A stretch of DNA of 64,000 bases from Skermania piniformis (GTDB lineage: Bacteria; Actinomycetota; Actinomycetes; Mycobacteriales; Mycobacteriaceae), in NCBI RefSeq assembly GCF_019285775.1, contig NZ_CP079105.1:434001-498000 (forward strand). Direction: 5' to 3'. Positions 16,448-25,160 of this stretch are shown here, in pieces. How positions within the stretch are numbered: the stretch's first letter is position 1; each line of letters opens with the position of its first letter. Made by a program: the position numbers and the translations under genes. A model generated the notes under the pieces. The model saw only the letters and a list, made by a program, of their open reading frames with translations, searched no databases and was not told where the DNA came from.

Positions 16448-17815
16448 TCAGCCGAGGATCTCCGCCGCGGCCCGCAGTCCGGACAGGTAGGCACCGTGCA
16501 CGGTCGCGGGGGATCGGCGGTAGGTCGCCTCCCCGGCGAAGTGCACCCGTCCGTCGACCGCTGCGGCGAGGTCGTCGCGCAGCGCAGGGGTCGAACCCAC
16601 CGTGGCGTACGAGTAGGACCCACGGGCGAACGGATCCGCTGCCCATCGGGTGAGTTGCGTTCCGATCGGCTGCGGGACACCGGACCCGTACATGGTGCGC
16701 AAGGTTTGCAGCGCACTGTCGACGATCTCGGGGTCGCGCCACGACTCGATCCGCCGGCCGGCATCGCCGGCGGCGAAGCCGAGCAGGATCGGCCGGCCGG
16801 TGGGCCGGGCCAGGTTGATCCACTGTGTCCACCGGCTGTGGTCGGCGACCTCGGGCACAAAGCAGAGCCAGTCCGAGTCGGCCCAGAAGACCCGGGAGAA
16901 CCGCAGGTAGAGCTTGTTCAGTACGCCGACCCCGAGCGCGGCTATCGCGTCCTGTTTGGCGTCGGGCAGCCCGGCGCCGAAGGTGATCGAGCCGCTCTGC
17001 AGTACCCCCAACGGCACCGTGACCACGACATGGTCGGCTCTCGCCGTTCCGGCCTGGGTGGTCACGGTGACCGCGTCGCCGGTCCGGTCGACTCGGGTGA
17101 CGACCTGGCCGGTGCGGATGGTCAGGTCGCGGGCGAGGAACCGGGGTACCTGTTCGTAGCCGGCGGGGAAGAGAACATCGGCACCGTCGACGGCTGCGTC
17201 GTCGTCGAAGGTGAGCGCGGAAAGCTGGTCGGCGCTGCCGGCGAACTCCTGCTCGTAGTCGTCGAGCGCGTAGCCGAGCAGATTGCGCTCCGTTGCCGAC
17301 AGCGTGTCCGCGTCGACCGCCGTCTCGACCACCCGGCGCAGCGACGTGTCGACGCCGCCGTGATCCTGGTAGGCACGCACCGCGTCGGCGGCGCGTTTCT
17401 GCCATCGGGCCAGCGCGTCGTCCTGATCGTCGGTGAGCGGACCGCCGGCCCAGCTGTACTGGCCGGCGCTGTCCGGATCGGTCACCACCGTGTCTGCGCC
17501 GGCCTGGGCGGCCAGCTCGCTGATCGGGTTGCCGTCGATCCCGTGGATCCAGGAGGCGCCGAGATCGACCGGCGCGTCGGTCCAGGCCCGGCTGGTCCAC
17601 ACCCGGCCGCCGATCCGGTCCCGGGCTTCGAACACCGTGACCCGACAGCCGCGTTCGGCGAGCCGACGGGCGGCGGCCAGGCCGGCGACCCCGGCGCCGA
17701 CGACGATCACGTCCGGGCCGGCAGCCGCGGTGTCCGCGCACGCCGCAACCGTCGATGCGACGAGCAGCGCCGGTACGCCGAGACCCAACGCTCGGAGGAC
17801 GTCGCGGCGCTGCAT
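16448..17815 (-). CDS. Flavin monoamine oxidase, probable lipoprotein
   Basis: A 455-residue FAD-dependent amine oxidase. The N-terminus has twin arginines and a hydrophobic stretch ending in TVAAC (cysteine near residue 26), a lipobox, so the enzyme is probably exported folded and lipid-anchored. The FAD motif VIVVGAGVAGLAAARRL is at about 36-52 and the second, GGRVWTSR, at about 69-76. The C-terminal VHFAGEATYR motif contacts the flavin; the covalent-flavin cysteine of mitochondrial MAO is absent. Substrates of the group include polyamines and aromatic amines; none can be singled out. It follows the CaiB-type gene on the same strand with a six-base gap. Confidence 0.85.
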   Translation of the reverse strand: MQRRDVLRALGLGVPALLVASTVAACADTAAAGPDVIVVGAGVAGLAAARRLAERGCRVTVFEARDRIGGRVWTSRAWTDAPVDLGASWIHGIDGNPISELAAQAGADTVVTDPDSAGQYSWAGGPLTDDQDDALARWQKRAADAVRAYQDHGGVDTSLRRVVETAVDADTLSATERNLLGYALDDYEQEFAGSADQLSALTFDDDAAVDGADVLFPAGYEQVPRFLARDLTIRTGQVVTRVDRTGDAVTVTTQAGTARADHVVVTVPLGVLQSGSITFGAGLPDAKQDAIAALGVGVLNKLYLRFSRVFWADSDWLCFVPEVADHSRWTQWINLARPTGRPILLGFAAGDAGRRIESWRDPEIVDSALQTLRTMYGSGVPQPIGTQLTRWAADPFARGSYSYATVGSTPALRDDLAAAVDGRVHFAGEATYRRSPATVHGAYLSGLRAAAEILG

Positions 17816-17821
17816 CGGCGG

Positions 17822-18937
17822 TTACGCCGAACCGGTGGTCCAGACCTGCTCGATCGGCGTGGCGGTGGTCGGCGGCGGCGTCGGGGTTCCGCCGGGAGTC
17901 CGGGAGAATCGCGGGGCCGGGGCGTGCTGGACCACCCCGTCGACCTCGATCAGCGAGCCCCGCGCCGCGATGTGCTTGTTCTCGGTCGCCTCGGACAGGG
18001 TCAGTACCGGCGTGGTGCAGGCGTCCGTGCCGTCGAAGATCGCCGCCCACTGGTCGCGGGTCTTGGTCCGGAACCGGTCGGCGAACAGGGCCCGCAGCTG
18101 TGCCTGGCCGGCCGGGTCGATCTGGGCCGGTAGACCGGCCGGATCGAGCTCGAGCAGCCGCAGCAGTTCGGCGTAGAACTGCGGTTCGATCGCGCCGACC
18201 GCCATGTACTTGCCGTCCGCGGTCTCATAAGTGTCGTAGAACGCCATTCCGGTGTCCAGCAGGTTGGTTCCGCGCTCGTCGCTCCACAGGCCGATTCCGC
18301 GCATGCCCCAGATCATGTGCGACAACGACAGCACCCCGTCGACCATCGCGGCGTCGATCACCTGCCCCCGGCCCGACGACGCCCGCTCGACCAACGCCGC
18401 CAGCACGCCCATGACCAGGTAGAGCGAGCCGCCGCCGAAGTCGCCGACCATGTTCAACGGTGGCACCGGGGCTTCGCCGGCCCGCCCGATCGCGTTCAGG
18501 ATGCCGGTCTGCGAGATGTAGTTGATGTCGTGACCCGCGGTCTCGGCGAGCGGGCCGGACTGGCCCCAGCCGGTCATCCGGCCGTACACCAGTCGCGGGT
18601 TACGGGCCAGTGCGACGTCCGGCCCGATGCCCAGTCGCTCGGTGACCCCGGGCCGGAAGCCCTCGATCAGCACGTCCGCCCGATCGGCCAGTTCGAGGAT
18701 CCGGGCCAGGTCGGCCGGGTCCTTGAGGTTCGCTTCGACGATCGTCCGGTTGCGCCACTGCGGCCGCTCCAGGAATCCGGGCAGCTGGCCGGCGCGTTGC
18801 ACCCGCACCACATCGGCACCGAGATCGCCGAGCAGCAGTGCCGCATGCGGCCCCGGTCCGATCCCGGCCAGCTCGAGCACGCGAATGCCGGTGAGTGGGC
18901 CCTGTCGGTCACCCGCCGACGCTGCGGATTCGGACAT
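17822..18937 (-). CDS. CaiB/BaiF CoA-transferase family, AMACR-like
   Basis: A 371-residue class III CoA-transferase-fold protein. The N-terminal GIRVLELAGIGPGPHAALLLGDLGADVVRV (split for length) is characteristic of alpha-methylacyl-CoA racemase, and the catalytic aspartate lies in LNMVGDFGGGS near residue 150. This suggests epimerisation of 2-methyl-branched acyl-CoA esters before beta-oxidation. ATG at 18937 is preceded by GGAGG seven bases upstream. It is upstream of, and probably co-transcribed with, the amine oxidase gene, although no shared pathway is obvious. Confidence 0.87.
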   Translation of the reverse strand: MSESAASAGDRQGPLTGIRVLELAGIGPGPHAALLLGDLGADVVRVQRAGQLPGFLERPQWRNRTIVEANLKDPADLARILELADRADVLIEGFRPGVTERLGIGPDVALARNPRLVYGRMTGWGQSGPLAETAGHDINYISQTGILNAIGRAGEAPVPPLNMVGDFGGGSLYLVMGVLAALVERASSGRGQVIDAAMVDGVLSLSHMIWGMRGIGLWSDERGTNLLDTGMAFYDTYETADGKYMAVGAIEPQFYAELLRLLELDPAGLPAQIDPAGQAQLRALFADRFRTKTRDQWAAIFDGTDACTTPVLTLSEATENKHIAARGSLIEVDGVVQHAPAPRFSRTPGGTPTPPPTTATPIEQVWTTGSA

Positions 18938-19060
18938 GCGATACCTCCGTGTGATGAGACGTTTCGACGGCGAAGCGTCGCAACCCACGATAACGGTCCG
19001 ATCTTCGGTGACCGCGCCATCGTCGCCGGTCCACGTCGGGTTGTGGGTGAGAATGCAGGG

Positions 19061-19384
19061 GTGGTCTGGATACTGCTCGTGTGCGCGATCGTCTGTGAGG
19101 TGACGGCGACGCTTGCGCTCCGTTACTCGGACGGGCTGACCCGGCTCCTGCCGGTGGTGATCACCCTGGTCGGCTACACGACGTCGTTCGTGCTGTTGTC
19201 CCAGGTGCTGGTCCGCGGGTTGGCGGTGGGGGTGGCGTACGCGATCTGGTCTGCGGTAGGTGTGGCAATAGTCGCGATCTTCGGTGTTCTGGTGCTCGGC
19301 GAAATGCTCAGCTGGCGCCAGGTGGCCGGGTTGGGTCTGGTGATCGCGGGTGTGGTGCTGTTGCAATCGGGGGTGCAGGCATGA
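19061..19384 (+). CDS. Small multidrug resistance (SMR) efflux protein
   Basis: A 107-residue four-helix protein of the EmrE family. The essential membrane glutamate is at residue 13 (VCAIVCEVTATLALRYSDG), and the downstream GVAYAIWSAVGVA and final hydrophobic GLVIAGVVLLQSGVQA are standard for the group. SMR proteins dimerise and exchange protons for cationic compounds or guanidinium. GTG at 19061 puts the glutamate at the expected distance from the N-terminus. It overlaps the DUF456 gene by four bases. Confidence 0.88.
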   Translation: MVWILLVCAIVCEVTATLALRYSDGLTRLLPVVITLVGYTTSFVLLSQVLVRGLAVGVAYAIWSAVGVAIVAIFGVLVLGEMLSWRQVAGLGLVIAGVVLLQSGVQA

Positions 19385-19863
19385 GTGCAAACGGGGAAAT
19401 CCTGATCGGACTGGTGATCGCGGTCGGTCTGGTCGGGGTCCTGGTGCCGGTGCTGCCCGGGGTGTTGCTGATCGCCGTCGCCATCGGGTTCTGGGCGGTC
19501 CGCACCGGGACCGAGATCGGCTGGATCGTCTTCGGCGTCGCCGCCGCACTGTTGGTGGGGGCCGGGGTGGTCAAGTACACCTGGCCGGGCCGGCGGATGC
19601 GGTACGCCGGGATACCCGGCCGGTCCCTGCTGGTCGGCGCGCTGCTCGCGATCGTGGGCTTCTTCGTGATCCCGGTGCTCGGGTTGCCGATCGGTTTCGT
19701 CGTCGGGATCTACCTGGCCGAACTGCTGCGACTGCGCCGGAATCGGCTTGCCTGGCAGTCGACTGTGCACGCGGTGAAGGCAACCGGGCTGGCGCTGCTC
19801 ATCGAGTTCACCGGCGCATTACTCGCCAGCGGCGTCTGGGTGATCGGTGCGGTGCTCAGCTGA
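19381..19863 (+). CDS. DUF456 family membrane protein
   Basis: A 160-residue protein with four or five transmembrane helices, glycine-rich in the last two, matching DUF456 in length and layout (GLVGVLVPVLPGVLLI in the first helices, GLPIGFVVGIYLAELLR later). Function is not established. It is translationally coupled to the SMR gene (ATGA overlap). Its last 45 bases overlap in antisense the 3' end of the amidohydrolase gene. Confidence 0.8.
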   Translation: MSANGEILIGLVIAVGLVGVLVPVLPGVLLIAVAIGFWAVRTGTEIGWIVFGVAAALLVGAGVVKYTWPGRRMRYAGIPGRSLLVGALLAIVGFFVIPVLGLPIGFVVGIYLAELLRLRRNRLAWQSTVHAVKATGLALLIEFTGALLASGVWVIGAVLS

Positions 19864-20646
19864 GTCCCCGGCCGGGCCCGCACCGAAGCGGCCGCTGTCT
19901 GCGGCGTGTGCGATCGGCGGTAGCCGATAGAACTGCCGTGCGTTCTCCGTCACCACCGCTGTCCAGCCGTCCGGGCCGACCGCTTCGGCGATCAGCTCGA
20001 GATCGGCCCGATCGAAACGTCGGTCGGGGCCGGGGAGATCGGTGCCGAACATCAGCGCGGCGGGATTCACTGCGTGGATGCGGCGCATCGCACTCACCAG
20101 GTCGAGCCCAGTCCGGCGGAATCCCGATGCTTTCACCCGGACCCCGCGATCGACCAGGGCGAGCACGTAGGGCATCGCCTCTTCGGACATGCCGAGATGA
20201 TCGATGCTCAATGCCGGGAGCTTGGCCAGCACCGGCTGCAGCGAGGCGAGCATCGGCCCGTCGGCGAACAGCTCGACATGCCAGCCGACCAGCTCGTGCG
20301 CCCGCAGCGCCTGCAGGGTGAGGCCTTCGATGTCGATCGCCGCCCGGGCCAGGTTGAACCGGATTGCCCGGACGCCGATCCGATCCAACTCGATGATCTC
20401 GTCTTCGGTCGCCTCCGGGTCGAGCTGGGTCACCCCGACCCAGTCGGTGCCCAGCTCCGGCAGGATTGCTTTCAGGTAGCCGTGGTCGTTGTCATGGATT
20501 GCTCCACTGACCACCACGCCCCCGTCGATGTCCAGATCGGCGACTTCCGCGCGGTAGTCGGCGACTGTGAACGGGGCCGGCGAATCGCCGTCGTCCTCGG
20601 TCAGCGGGAAGCGCGGATCGATGATGTGTACGTGTGCGTCGAACAC
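19819..20646 (-). CDS. Amidohydrolase family protein
   Basis: A 275-residue TIM-barrel metal-dependent hydrolase of the amidohydrolase_2 group. The metal-binding start MFDAHVHIID gives the D-x-H-x-H ligands at residues 3-7; SIDHLGM near 165 gives another histidine, and FGTDLPGP near 212 gives the C-terminal aspartate. Homologues hydrolyse lactones or decarboxylate ring acids; the substrate is not predictable. The protein carries a divergent tail of about 25 residues, which is the part encoded opposite the DUF456 gene. Confidence 0.83.
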   Translation of the reverse strand: MFDAHVHIIDPRFPLTEDDGDSPAPFTVADYRAEVADLDIDGGVVVSGAIHDNDHGYLKAILPELGTDWVGVTQLDPEATEDEIIELDRIGVRAIRFNLARAAIDIEGLTLQALRAHELVGWHVELFADGPMLASLQPVLAKLPALSIDHLGMSEEAMPYVLALVDRGVRVKASGFRRTGLDLVSAMRRIHAVNPAALMFGTDLPGPDRRFDRADLELIAEAVGPDGWTAVVTENARQFYRLPPIAHAADSGRFGAGPAGDSAEHRTDHPDAAGE

Positions 20647-20731
20647 GTGTACAGCATGCCGCAGGGAGGCTGCCGATACGTAGTCGACGCCACCGCGGTG
20701 CGGTGAAGGTCACGCCACCGATTCGATCGGG

Positions 20732-22132
20732 TCACACCTTGTGCGGCTCGCTGGCCCGCAGCATGTCCTCGCGCTCGACCACCTTGACCCGCTCCCGGCC
20801 TTCCGGCTCGCCCAACGAGCGCTCATGGGCGTCGAGGCGGTACCAGCCGTCCCAGGTGGTGAACGGAACGCCCTTGGTCTCCAGGAAGTCGACGATCGCC
20901 GACAGTTCCGGCTCGGTCGCACCCGGCAGGGTCGGCCGGTCCTCGAGCAGGCAGGCCACCGTCTCGTTCGCGTCGCCTTTGGTGTGCCCGATCAGCCCGA
21001 CCGGGCCGCGCTTGATCCACCCCGTCACGTACGTTGCGGGGAGGTAGCGATCTGCTCCGTCGGCGTCTTCGTCGGCCAGTACGCGGCCGGCCTCGTTCGG
21101 CACCGTGCCGGCCTGGTCGTCGAACGGCAACGCCACCACGTTCTCCGACAGGTAGCCGACCGCCCGATACACCGCCTGCACCGCCCATTCGTTGAACACT
21201 CCGGTACCGCGAACGTTGCCGGTGCCGTCCAATTCGGTGCGTTCGGTGCGCAGCCCGACCACCCGGCCGTCGGCGCCCAGAATCTCGTGTGGCGATTCGA
21301 AGAAGTGCAGGAACAGCTTGTGCGGGCGGTCGCCGACGTCCCGGATCGCCCAGTCCTGCAGCGTGTTGGCGACCATGTCGACCTGCTTCGAGTGCCGGCG
21401 CGCGGCTTCCGACCCGGCGTCGTAATCGATGTCGGAGGGGTCGACGATCACCTCGATGGTCGGTGAATGATCGAGTTCGCGCAGTTCCAGCGGGGTGAAC
21501 TTGGCCTGTGCCGGGCCGCGGCGGCCGAACACGTGGACCTCGCGCGCACGGTTCTCGCGCAACCCGTCGTAGACATTCGGCGGGATTTCGGTCGGCAGCA
21601 ACTCGTCGCCGGTCTTGGCGAGCACTCTGGCGACATCGAGCGCCACATTGCCCACGCCCAGGACCGCGACCTTCTCGGCATCCAGCGGCCAGGTGCGCGG
21701 CACATCCGGGTGGCCGTCGTACCACGAGACGAAGTCGGCGGCACCATACGAGCCGTCCAGGTCGATCCCGGGGATATCCAGCGCGCGGTCGGCGTTGGCG
21801 CCGGTGGAGAAGATGACCGCGTCGTAGAACCGGCGCAGATCGGACAAGGTGATGTCGGAGCCGTAGTCGATGTTGCCGAACAGCCGGACCTGGTCCTTGT
21901 CCAGCACCTTGTGCAGCGCGGTGATGATGCCCTTGATCCGCGGGTGGTCGGGTGCGACGCCATATCGGATCAGGCCGAACGGTGCAGGCATCCGCTCGAA
22001 GAGATCGATCGCGACCTCGGTACCGGATTTCATCAGCGCATCGGCGGCGTATATTCCGGCCGGTCCGGCGCCGACGATCGCGACCCGGAGCGGCCGGACG
22101 GGCGTGGGCGCTGGAACGGTCTGCTCAGTCAT
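20732..22132 (-). CDS. fprA: Ferredoxin/adrenodoxin-type NADPH reductase
   Basis: A 466-residue FAD enzyme of the adrenodoxin-reductase family, equivalent to mycobacterial FprA. The FAD motif VAIVGAGPAGIYAADALM is at about 17-34; the NADPH Rossmann segment VAVLGVGNVALDVARVL is near 165; the C-terminal TGWIKRGPVGLIGHTKGDAN is a family hallmark. It passes electrons from NADPH to ferredoxins, which then serve P450 enzymes and other acceptors. ATG at 22132 was chosen because upstream in-frame residues are not conserved. A non-coding stretch of about 530 bases separates it from the divergent SAM-IV riboswitch. Confidence 0.93.
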   Translation of the reverse strand: MTEQTVPAPTPVRPLRVAIVGAGPAGIYAADALMKSGTEVAIDLFERMPAPFGLIRYGVAPDHPRIKGIITALHKVLDKDQVRLFGNIDYGSDITLSDLRRFYDAVIFSTGANADRALDIPGIDLDGSYGAADFVSWYDGHPDVPRTWPLDAEKVAVLGVGNVALDVARVLAKTGDELLPTEIPPNVYDGLRENRAREVHVFGRRGPAQAKFTPLELRELDHSPTIEVIVDPSDIDYDAGSEAARRHSKQVDMVANTLQDWAIRDVGDRPHKLFLHFFESPHEILGADGRVVGLRTERTELDGTGNVRGTGVFNEWAVQAVYRAVGYLSENVVALPFDDQAGTVPNEAGRVLADEDADGADRYLPATYVTGWIKRGPVGLIGHTKGDANETVACLLEDRPTLPGATEPELSAIVDFLETKGVPFTTWDGWYRLDAHERSLGEPEGRERVKVVEREDMLRASEPHKV

Positions 22133-22660
22133 CGTATTTGCGTGCACCTTTGCAAACGGCGGTTCGGGGCGGGTCCGGCGGCCGAATCCCGGCACGCGGA
22201 ATCGGTTCTCCAGCCTGGACCGTGGGTAGTCAGTCTATCGTCGCCCCGAGAGCGATGCGCAATCCGACTCGGGCGGCGTCCGCCGCGTCGGGCGAACGAT
22301 CTGCCCGTGCTCGCAGAGCCGCGGGCGGGGTGTCGCGTCGCCGGCCGACCGGTACCGGTCCGATCCCGGCGATCGGTTGCCGGAGCTGCTGCGACGCAGC
22401 CGGACGACGACGAAAACCGGCAGGCAGGACGTGGTTTGTCCGATTCATCCACCCGGTTGGAGCGGACTTCGGGGGTCCGGATCGCCGACGTCGACAGCTC
22501 GCGGACGTCGGCCGGTCGGCGCGCGGTCCGGCGCGATCTCCGGCGGGCGGCGTCGACGCGGCCCGGCGTGGGCAATCTCACTCCGGCCTGGGCGGTGTGA
22601 CGAGCCCGGCATCGGTCGGCCGGGCCCGCCGCTGAGGAGGCGCGATGCTATCTTTCGAAC
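22133..22660. other. Intergenic region between fprA and the SAM-IV leader
   Basis: About 530 bases between divergent transcription units. Open frames exist on both strands but are arginine-rich, GC-driven frames with no ribosome site or recognisable domain. Near the fprA start the composition is more AT-rich, which is the likely promoter. The promoter of the rhodanese-metZ unit must lie close to the riboswitch start; I cannot place it exactly. Confidence 0.6.
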
Positions 22661-22775
22661 AGGTCATGAGCGTCGGCATCGAAGCCCCGGGCTCGCTGGT
22701 CGGCAACCCGCCGCCGCGGCGTGGGCTGCCCCGGGTGACGACCAGGCCGCGCCCGACCGGGCGGGCAGGCGCGGA
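22661..22775 (+). promoter_or_regulatory. SAM-IV riboswitch
   Basis: The sequence GGTCATGAG at 22662-22670, the core GGTCGGCAACCC around 22698-22709 and the closing GGGTGACGACC ending at 22743 match the S-adenosylmethionine IV riboswitch found mainly in Actinobacteria. The outer helix pairs GGTC 22662-22665 with GACC 22740-22743, and a GC-rich hairpin (GCCCGACCGGGC, about 22751-22762) follows as in the family. It lies some 55 bases before a rhodanese gene coupled to metZ, so high SAM should reduce methionine synthesis from homoserine and sulphide. The 3' boundary is approximate. Confidence 0.85.
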
Positions 22776-22828
22776 CTCCGCACCGTCCGCAGGGAATCGG
22801 GAGTCCAGGTGGCGAAAGGTATATCGAC

Positions 22829-23236
22829 GTGAGCTACGCCGGTGATGTCACTCCGCAGCAAGCATGGGATCTGCTGCGCGACCGGCCGGACGCCGTTCTG
22901 GTCGACGTTCGGACCGAGCAGGAGTGGCAGACGATCGGGGTGCCCGACATCAGCGAGTTGAGTCGCCCGGTTCACTTCGTGGAGTGGGTCGACGCGCAGG
23001 GCAGCCCGAATCCGGCCTTCCTGGCGCAGTTGCAGGCGGCCGGTGTTGCGACCGGACCGGTGGTCTTCATCTGTCGTTCCGGGCAGCGGTCCGAACACGC
23101 GGCCGTCGCTGCCACGGCCGCCGGAATCGCACCGTCGTACAACCTGAGCGGTGGATTCGAGGGAGAGGTCGGGCCGCTCGGTCAGCGCGATGTGAACGGC
23201 TGGAAAGTGCTCGGCCTGCCCTGGACCCGGCGGTGA
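22829..23236 (+). CDS. Rhodanese-like sulfurtransferase
   Basis: A 135-residue single-domain rhodanese. The active-site cysteine is in FICRSGQRS near residue 76, and the CH2A-like motif DAVLVDVRTEQEW is near 21-33. It probably carries persulphide sulphur. It is translationally coupled to metZ (GTGA overlap) under the SAM-IV riboswitch, the same gene pair as Rv0390-Rv0391 in M. tuberculosis. A role in delivering or detoxifying sulphide during methionine synthesis is inferred. The start is GTG at 22829, preceded by AAAGG. Confidence 0.88.
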   Translation: MSYAGDVTPQQAWDLLRDRPDAVLVDVRTEQEWQTIGVPDISELSRPVHFVEWVDAQGSPNPAFLAQLQAAGVATGPVVFICRSGQRSEHAAVAATAAGIAPSYNLSGGFEGEVGPLGQRDVNGWKVLGLPWTRR

Positions 23237-24510
23237 CCGACAGCGCAGCGACCGACAGCGGAGCGACCGACAGCGCAGCGGACGACGGACCGAGCCGGCC
23301 GACCGGGGGTGGGTTCGTTCGGCCGTTGCCGCCCGAGGTCGGCCCGGCCACCCTTGCCGTACGCGGCGGGCTCGCCCGGTCGGGCTTCGAGGAGACCGCC
23401 GAGGCGCTCTACCTCACCTCCGGTTTCGTCTACGCGAGCGCGGCCGCAGCGGAGGCCGCGTTCACCGGCGAGGTCGACCACTACGTCTATTCGCGCTACG
23501 GCAATCCGACCATCGGGATGTTCGAGGAGCGGATGCGGCTGATCGACGGCGCGGCGGCATGCTTCGCCACGGCCAGCGGGATGTCCGCGGTGTTCACCGC
23601 GCTCGGTGCGTTGCTGCAGGCCGGGGACCGGCTGGTCGCGGCGCGCAGCCTGTTCGGATCGTGCTTCGTGGTCTGCAACGAGATCCTGCCGCGATGGGGA
23701 ATCCGGACCGAGTTCGTCGACGGTGACGACCTGGATCAGTGGGAGCGGGCGCTCGCCCAGCCGACCGCCGCGGTGTTCTTCGAGACCCCGGCGAATCCGA
23801 TGCAGACACTGGTCGATATCCGGCGGGTGGTCGAGCTGTCGCACGCGGCCGGCGCTCAGGTCGTGCTGGACAACGTGTTCGCCACGCCGTTGCTGCAGCG
23901 CGGGTTCGATCTCGGGGTGGACGTGGTGGTGTACTCCGGCACCAAGCACATCGACGGTCAGGGCCGAGTGCTGGGCGGCGCGATCCTGGGTTCCCGGGAT
24001 TACATCGACGGTCCGGTCAAGACCTTGATGCGGCATACCGGCCCGGCGCTCAGCCCGTTCAACGCCTGGACCCTGCTGAAGGGTTTGGAGACCATGCCGC
24101 TGCGGGTGCGGGCGAGCACGTCCGCGGCACAGCAGATCGCCGAGTTTCTGGCGCAGCATCCGCGGGTGCGCTGGGTCCGGTACCCGTATCTGGTATCACA
24201 CCCGCAATACGAGCTGGCGAAACGCCAGATGAGTGGTGGCGGAACAGTTGTCACGTTCGAGCTGGATGCCGCGGCAGGCGCGGGTAAGCAGCGTGCCTTC
24301 GAGGTGCTGGACAAGCTGCGGATCGTCGACATCTCGAACAACCTCGGCGATGCCAAGACGTTGATCACCCATCCGGCGACGACGACGCACCGGGCGATGG
24401 GCCCGGACGGCCGGGCCGCGATCGGGCTCACCGACGGAGTCGTTCGAATCTCGGTCGGGCTGGAAGACGTCGACGACATTCTCGAAGACCTGACAAGTGC
24501 ATTGAAATAG
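23233..24510 (+). CDS. metZ: O-succinylhomoserine sulfhydrylase
   Basis: A 425-residue PLP enzyme of the Cys/Met metabolism family, making homocysteine from O-succinylhomoserine and sulphide. The PLP lysine is in YSGTKHIDGQGR near residue 240; YSRYGNPT near 87 and the SGMSAVFTALGALL segment near 117 are phosphate-binding. The C-terminal THPATTTH is usual. The first 20 residues are three TDSAA-type repeats encoded by 15-bp tandem copies and are absent from the catalytic fold. GTG at 23233 overlaps the rhodanese stop. The operon is under a SAM-IV riboswitch. Confidence 0.93.
   Translation: MTDSAATDSGATDSAADDGPSRPTGGGFVRPLPPEVGPATLAVRGGLARSGFEETAEALYLTSGFVYASAAAAEAAFTGEVDHYVYSRYGNPTIGMFEERMRLIDGAAACFATASGMSAVFTALGALLQAGDRLVAARSLFGSCFVVCNEILPRWGIRTEFVDGDDLDQWERALAQPTAAVFFETPANPMQTLVDIRRVVELSHAAGAQVVLDNVFATPLLQRGFDLGVDVVVYSGTKHIDGQGRVLGGAILGSRDYIDGPVKTLMRHTGPALSPFNAWTLLKGLETMPLRVRASTSAAQQIAEFLAQHPRVRWVRYPYLVSHPQYELAKRQMSGGGTVVTFELDAAAGAGKQRAFEVLDKLRIVDISNNLGDAKTLITHPATTTHRAMGPDGRAAIGLTDGVVRISVGLEDVDDILEDLTSALK
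23236..23280. repeat. Three tandem 15-bp copies
   Basis: ACCGACAGCGCAGCG occurs at 23236-23250, 23251-23265 (one change) and 23266-23280. The copies encode the N-terminal TDSAA repeats of MetZ, so the expansion stays in frame and extends the protein by ten residues. Confidence 0.9.
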
Positions 24511-24644
24511 GCTCGAATCCCGTTTTTTTGCGCTAACGATCTTGATCTGTACCATTCCGGCCCATGACCGTCGACGTAGGTATCGCGCCGCAGGCGCGTG
24601 TCGCGCTGGGCAATGCAGTCTAGTCGCGGCGTCGGGAGCTGCGG

Positions 24645-25160
24645 TTGACCAGACAGCAGGTATACGGAAGGGGTGGGCCGTCCGCACCCACCCTGGTTCA
24701 AATCGAACAGGGCACTGCATCCAAGATGCGACCCTCGACGCTGCGCAAGCTCGATTGCGGACTCGACTGGCCGCTCGGCACCGCATCTCGCGTGCTGGCA
24801 GGTGAACGACCAACTGCGACAGCTGATTCCGGCTATCCTCGGTCGACGTTGACCCGCCCGCCGTTCGATCGGGTGGAGGCCGAGGAGGCGGCCGAACTGC
24901 TCACCGTGCTCGCCGATCCGATCCGACTCGCAATGCTCAGCATCGTCGCCGCGCATGTCGACGGTGAGGCCTGCGAGGCGGAGATCGCCGAGGTGTTCGA
25001 CCTCAGCTCGACGGACAATGCCAGACATCTGCGGGCGCTGTGTGCGGCCGAGCTGCTCGAACCGGCACCGCGCGGAGCCTGGACCTATTACCGGGTCACG
25101 GCGATCGCCCGGCGGCGGATCGATCAGATGCTGGACCGGGTGTTGCGTCGCCGGAGCTGA
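24645..25160 (+). CDS. XRE/ArsR fusion regulator with disrupted 5' end
   Basis: The open frame from TTG 24645 gives 171 residues. Residues about 80-171 form an ArsR winged helix: ELLTVLADPIRLAMLSIV, then STDNARHLRALCAAELLEP and the wing RGAWTYYRV. One cysteine pair region (GEACEAEI) may bind metal. Residues 1-55 (RGGPSAPTLVQIEQG, PSTLRKLDCGLDWPLGTASRVLAG) are the second half of an XRE helix-turn-helix of a type common in Actinobacteria. The missing first half is encoded just upstream in the same frame from ATG 24564, but an amber TAG at 24621-24623 interrupts it. The product may be a pseudogene, re-initiated, or intact if the TAG is an error. The last 65 bases overlap the HAD gene. Confidence 0.6.
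   Translation: MTRQQVYGRGGPSAPTLVQIEQGTASKMRPSTLRKLDCGLDWPLGTASRVLAGERPTATADSGYPRSTLTRPPFDRVEAEEAAELLTVLADPIRLAMLSIVAAHVDGEACEAEIAEVFDLSSTDNARHLRALCAAELLEPAPRGAWTYYRVTAIARRRIDQMLDRVLRRRS

Noticed and set aside
18938-19060. Possible guanidine riboswitch upstream of the SMR gene
   Set aside because: Only a small CGACG/CGTCG hairpin is seen; the conserved ykkC or paired ACGR-loop hairpins of guanidine riboswitches are not.
22129-22581. Minus-strand open frame of 150 codons upstream of fprA
   Set aside because: Over a fifth arginine, no ribosome site, no recognisable segment; typical of non-coding GC-rich DNA.
24505-24540. tRNA T-arm-like GGCTCGAATCCCG followed by a T-run after metZ, possible tRNA remnant or attachment site
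   Set aside because: No acceptor, D-arm or anticodon stem is present upstream (this is metZ coding sequence), and no direct repeat partner was found.
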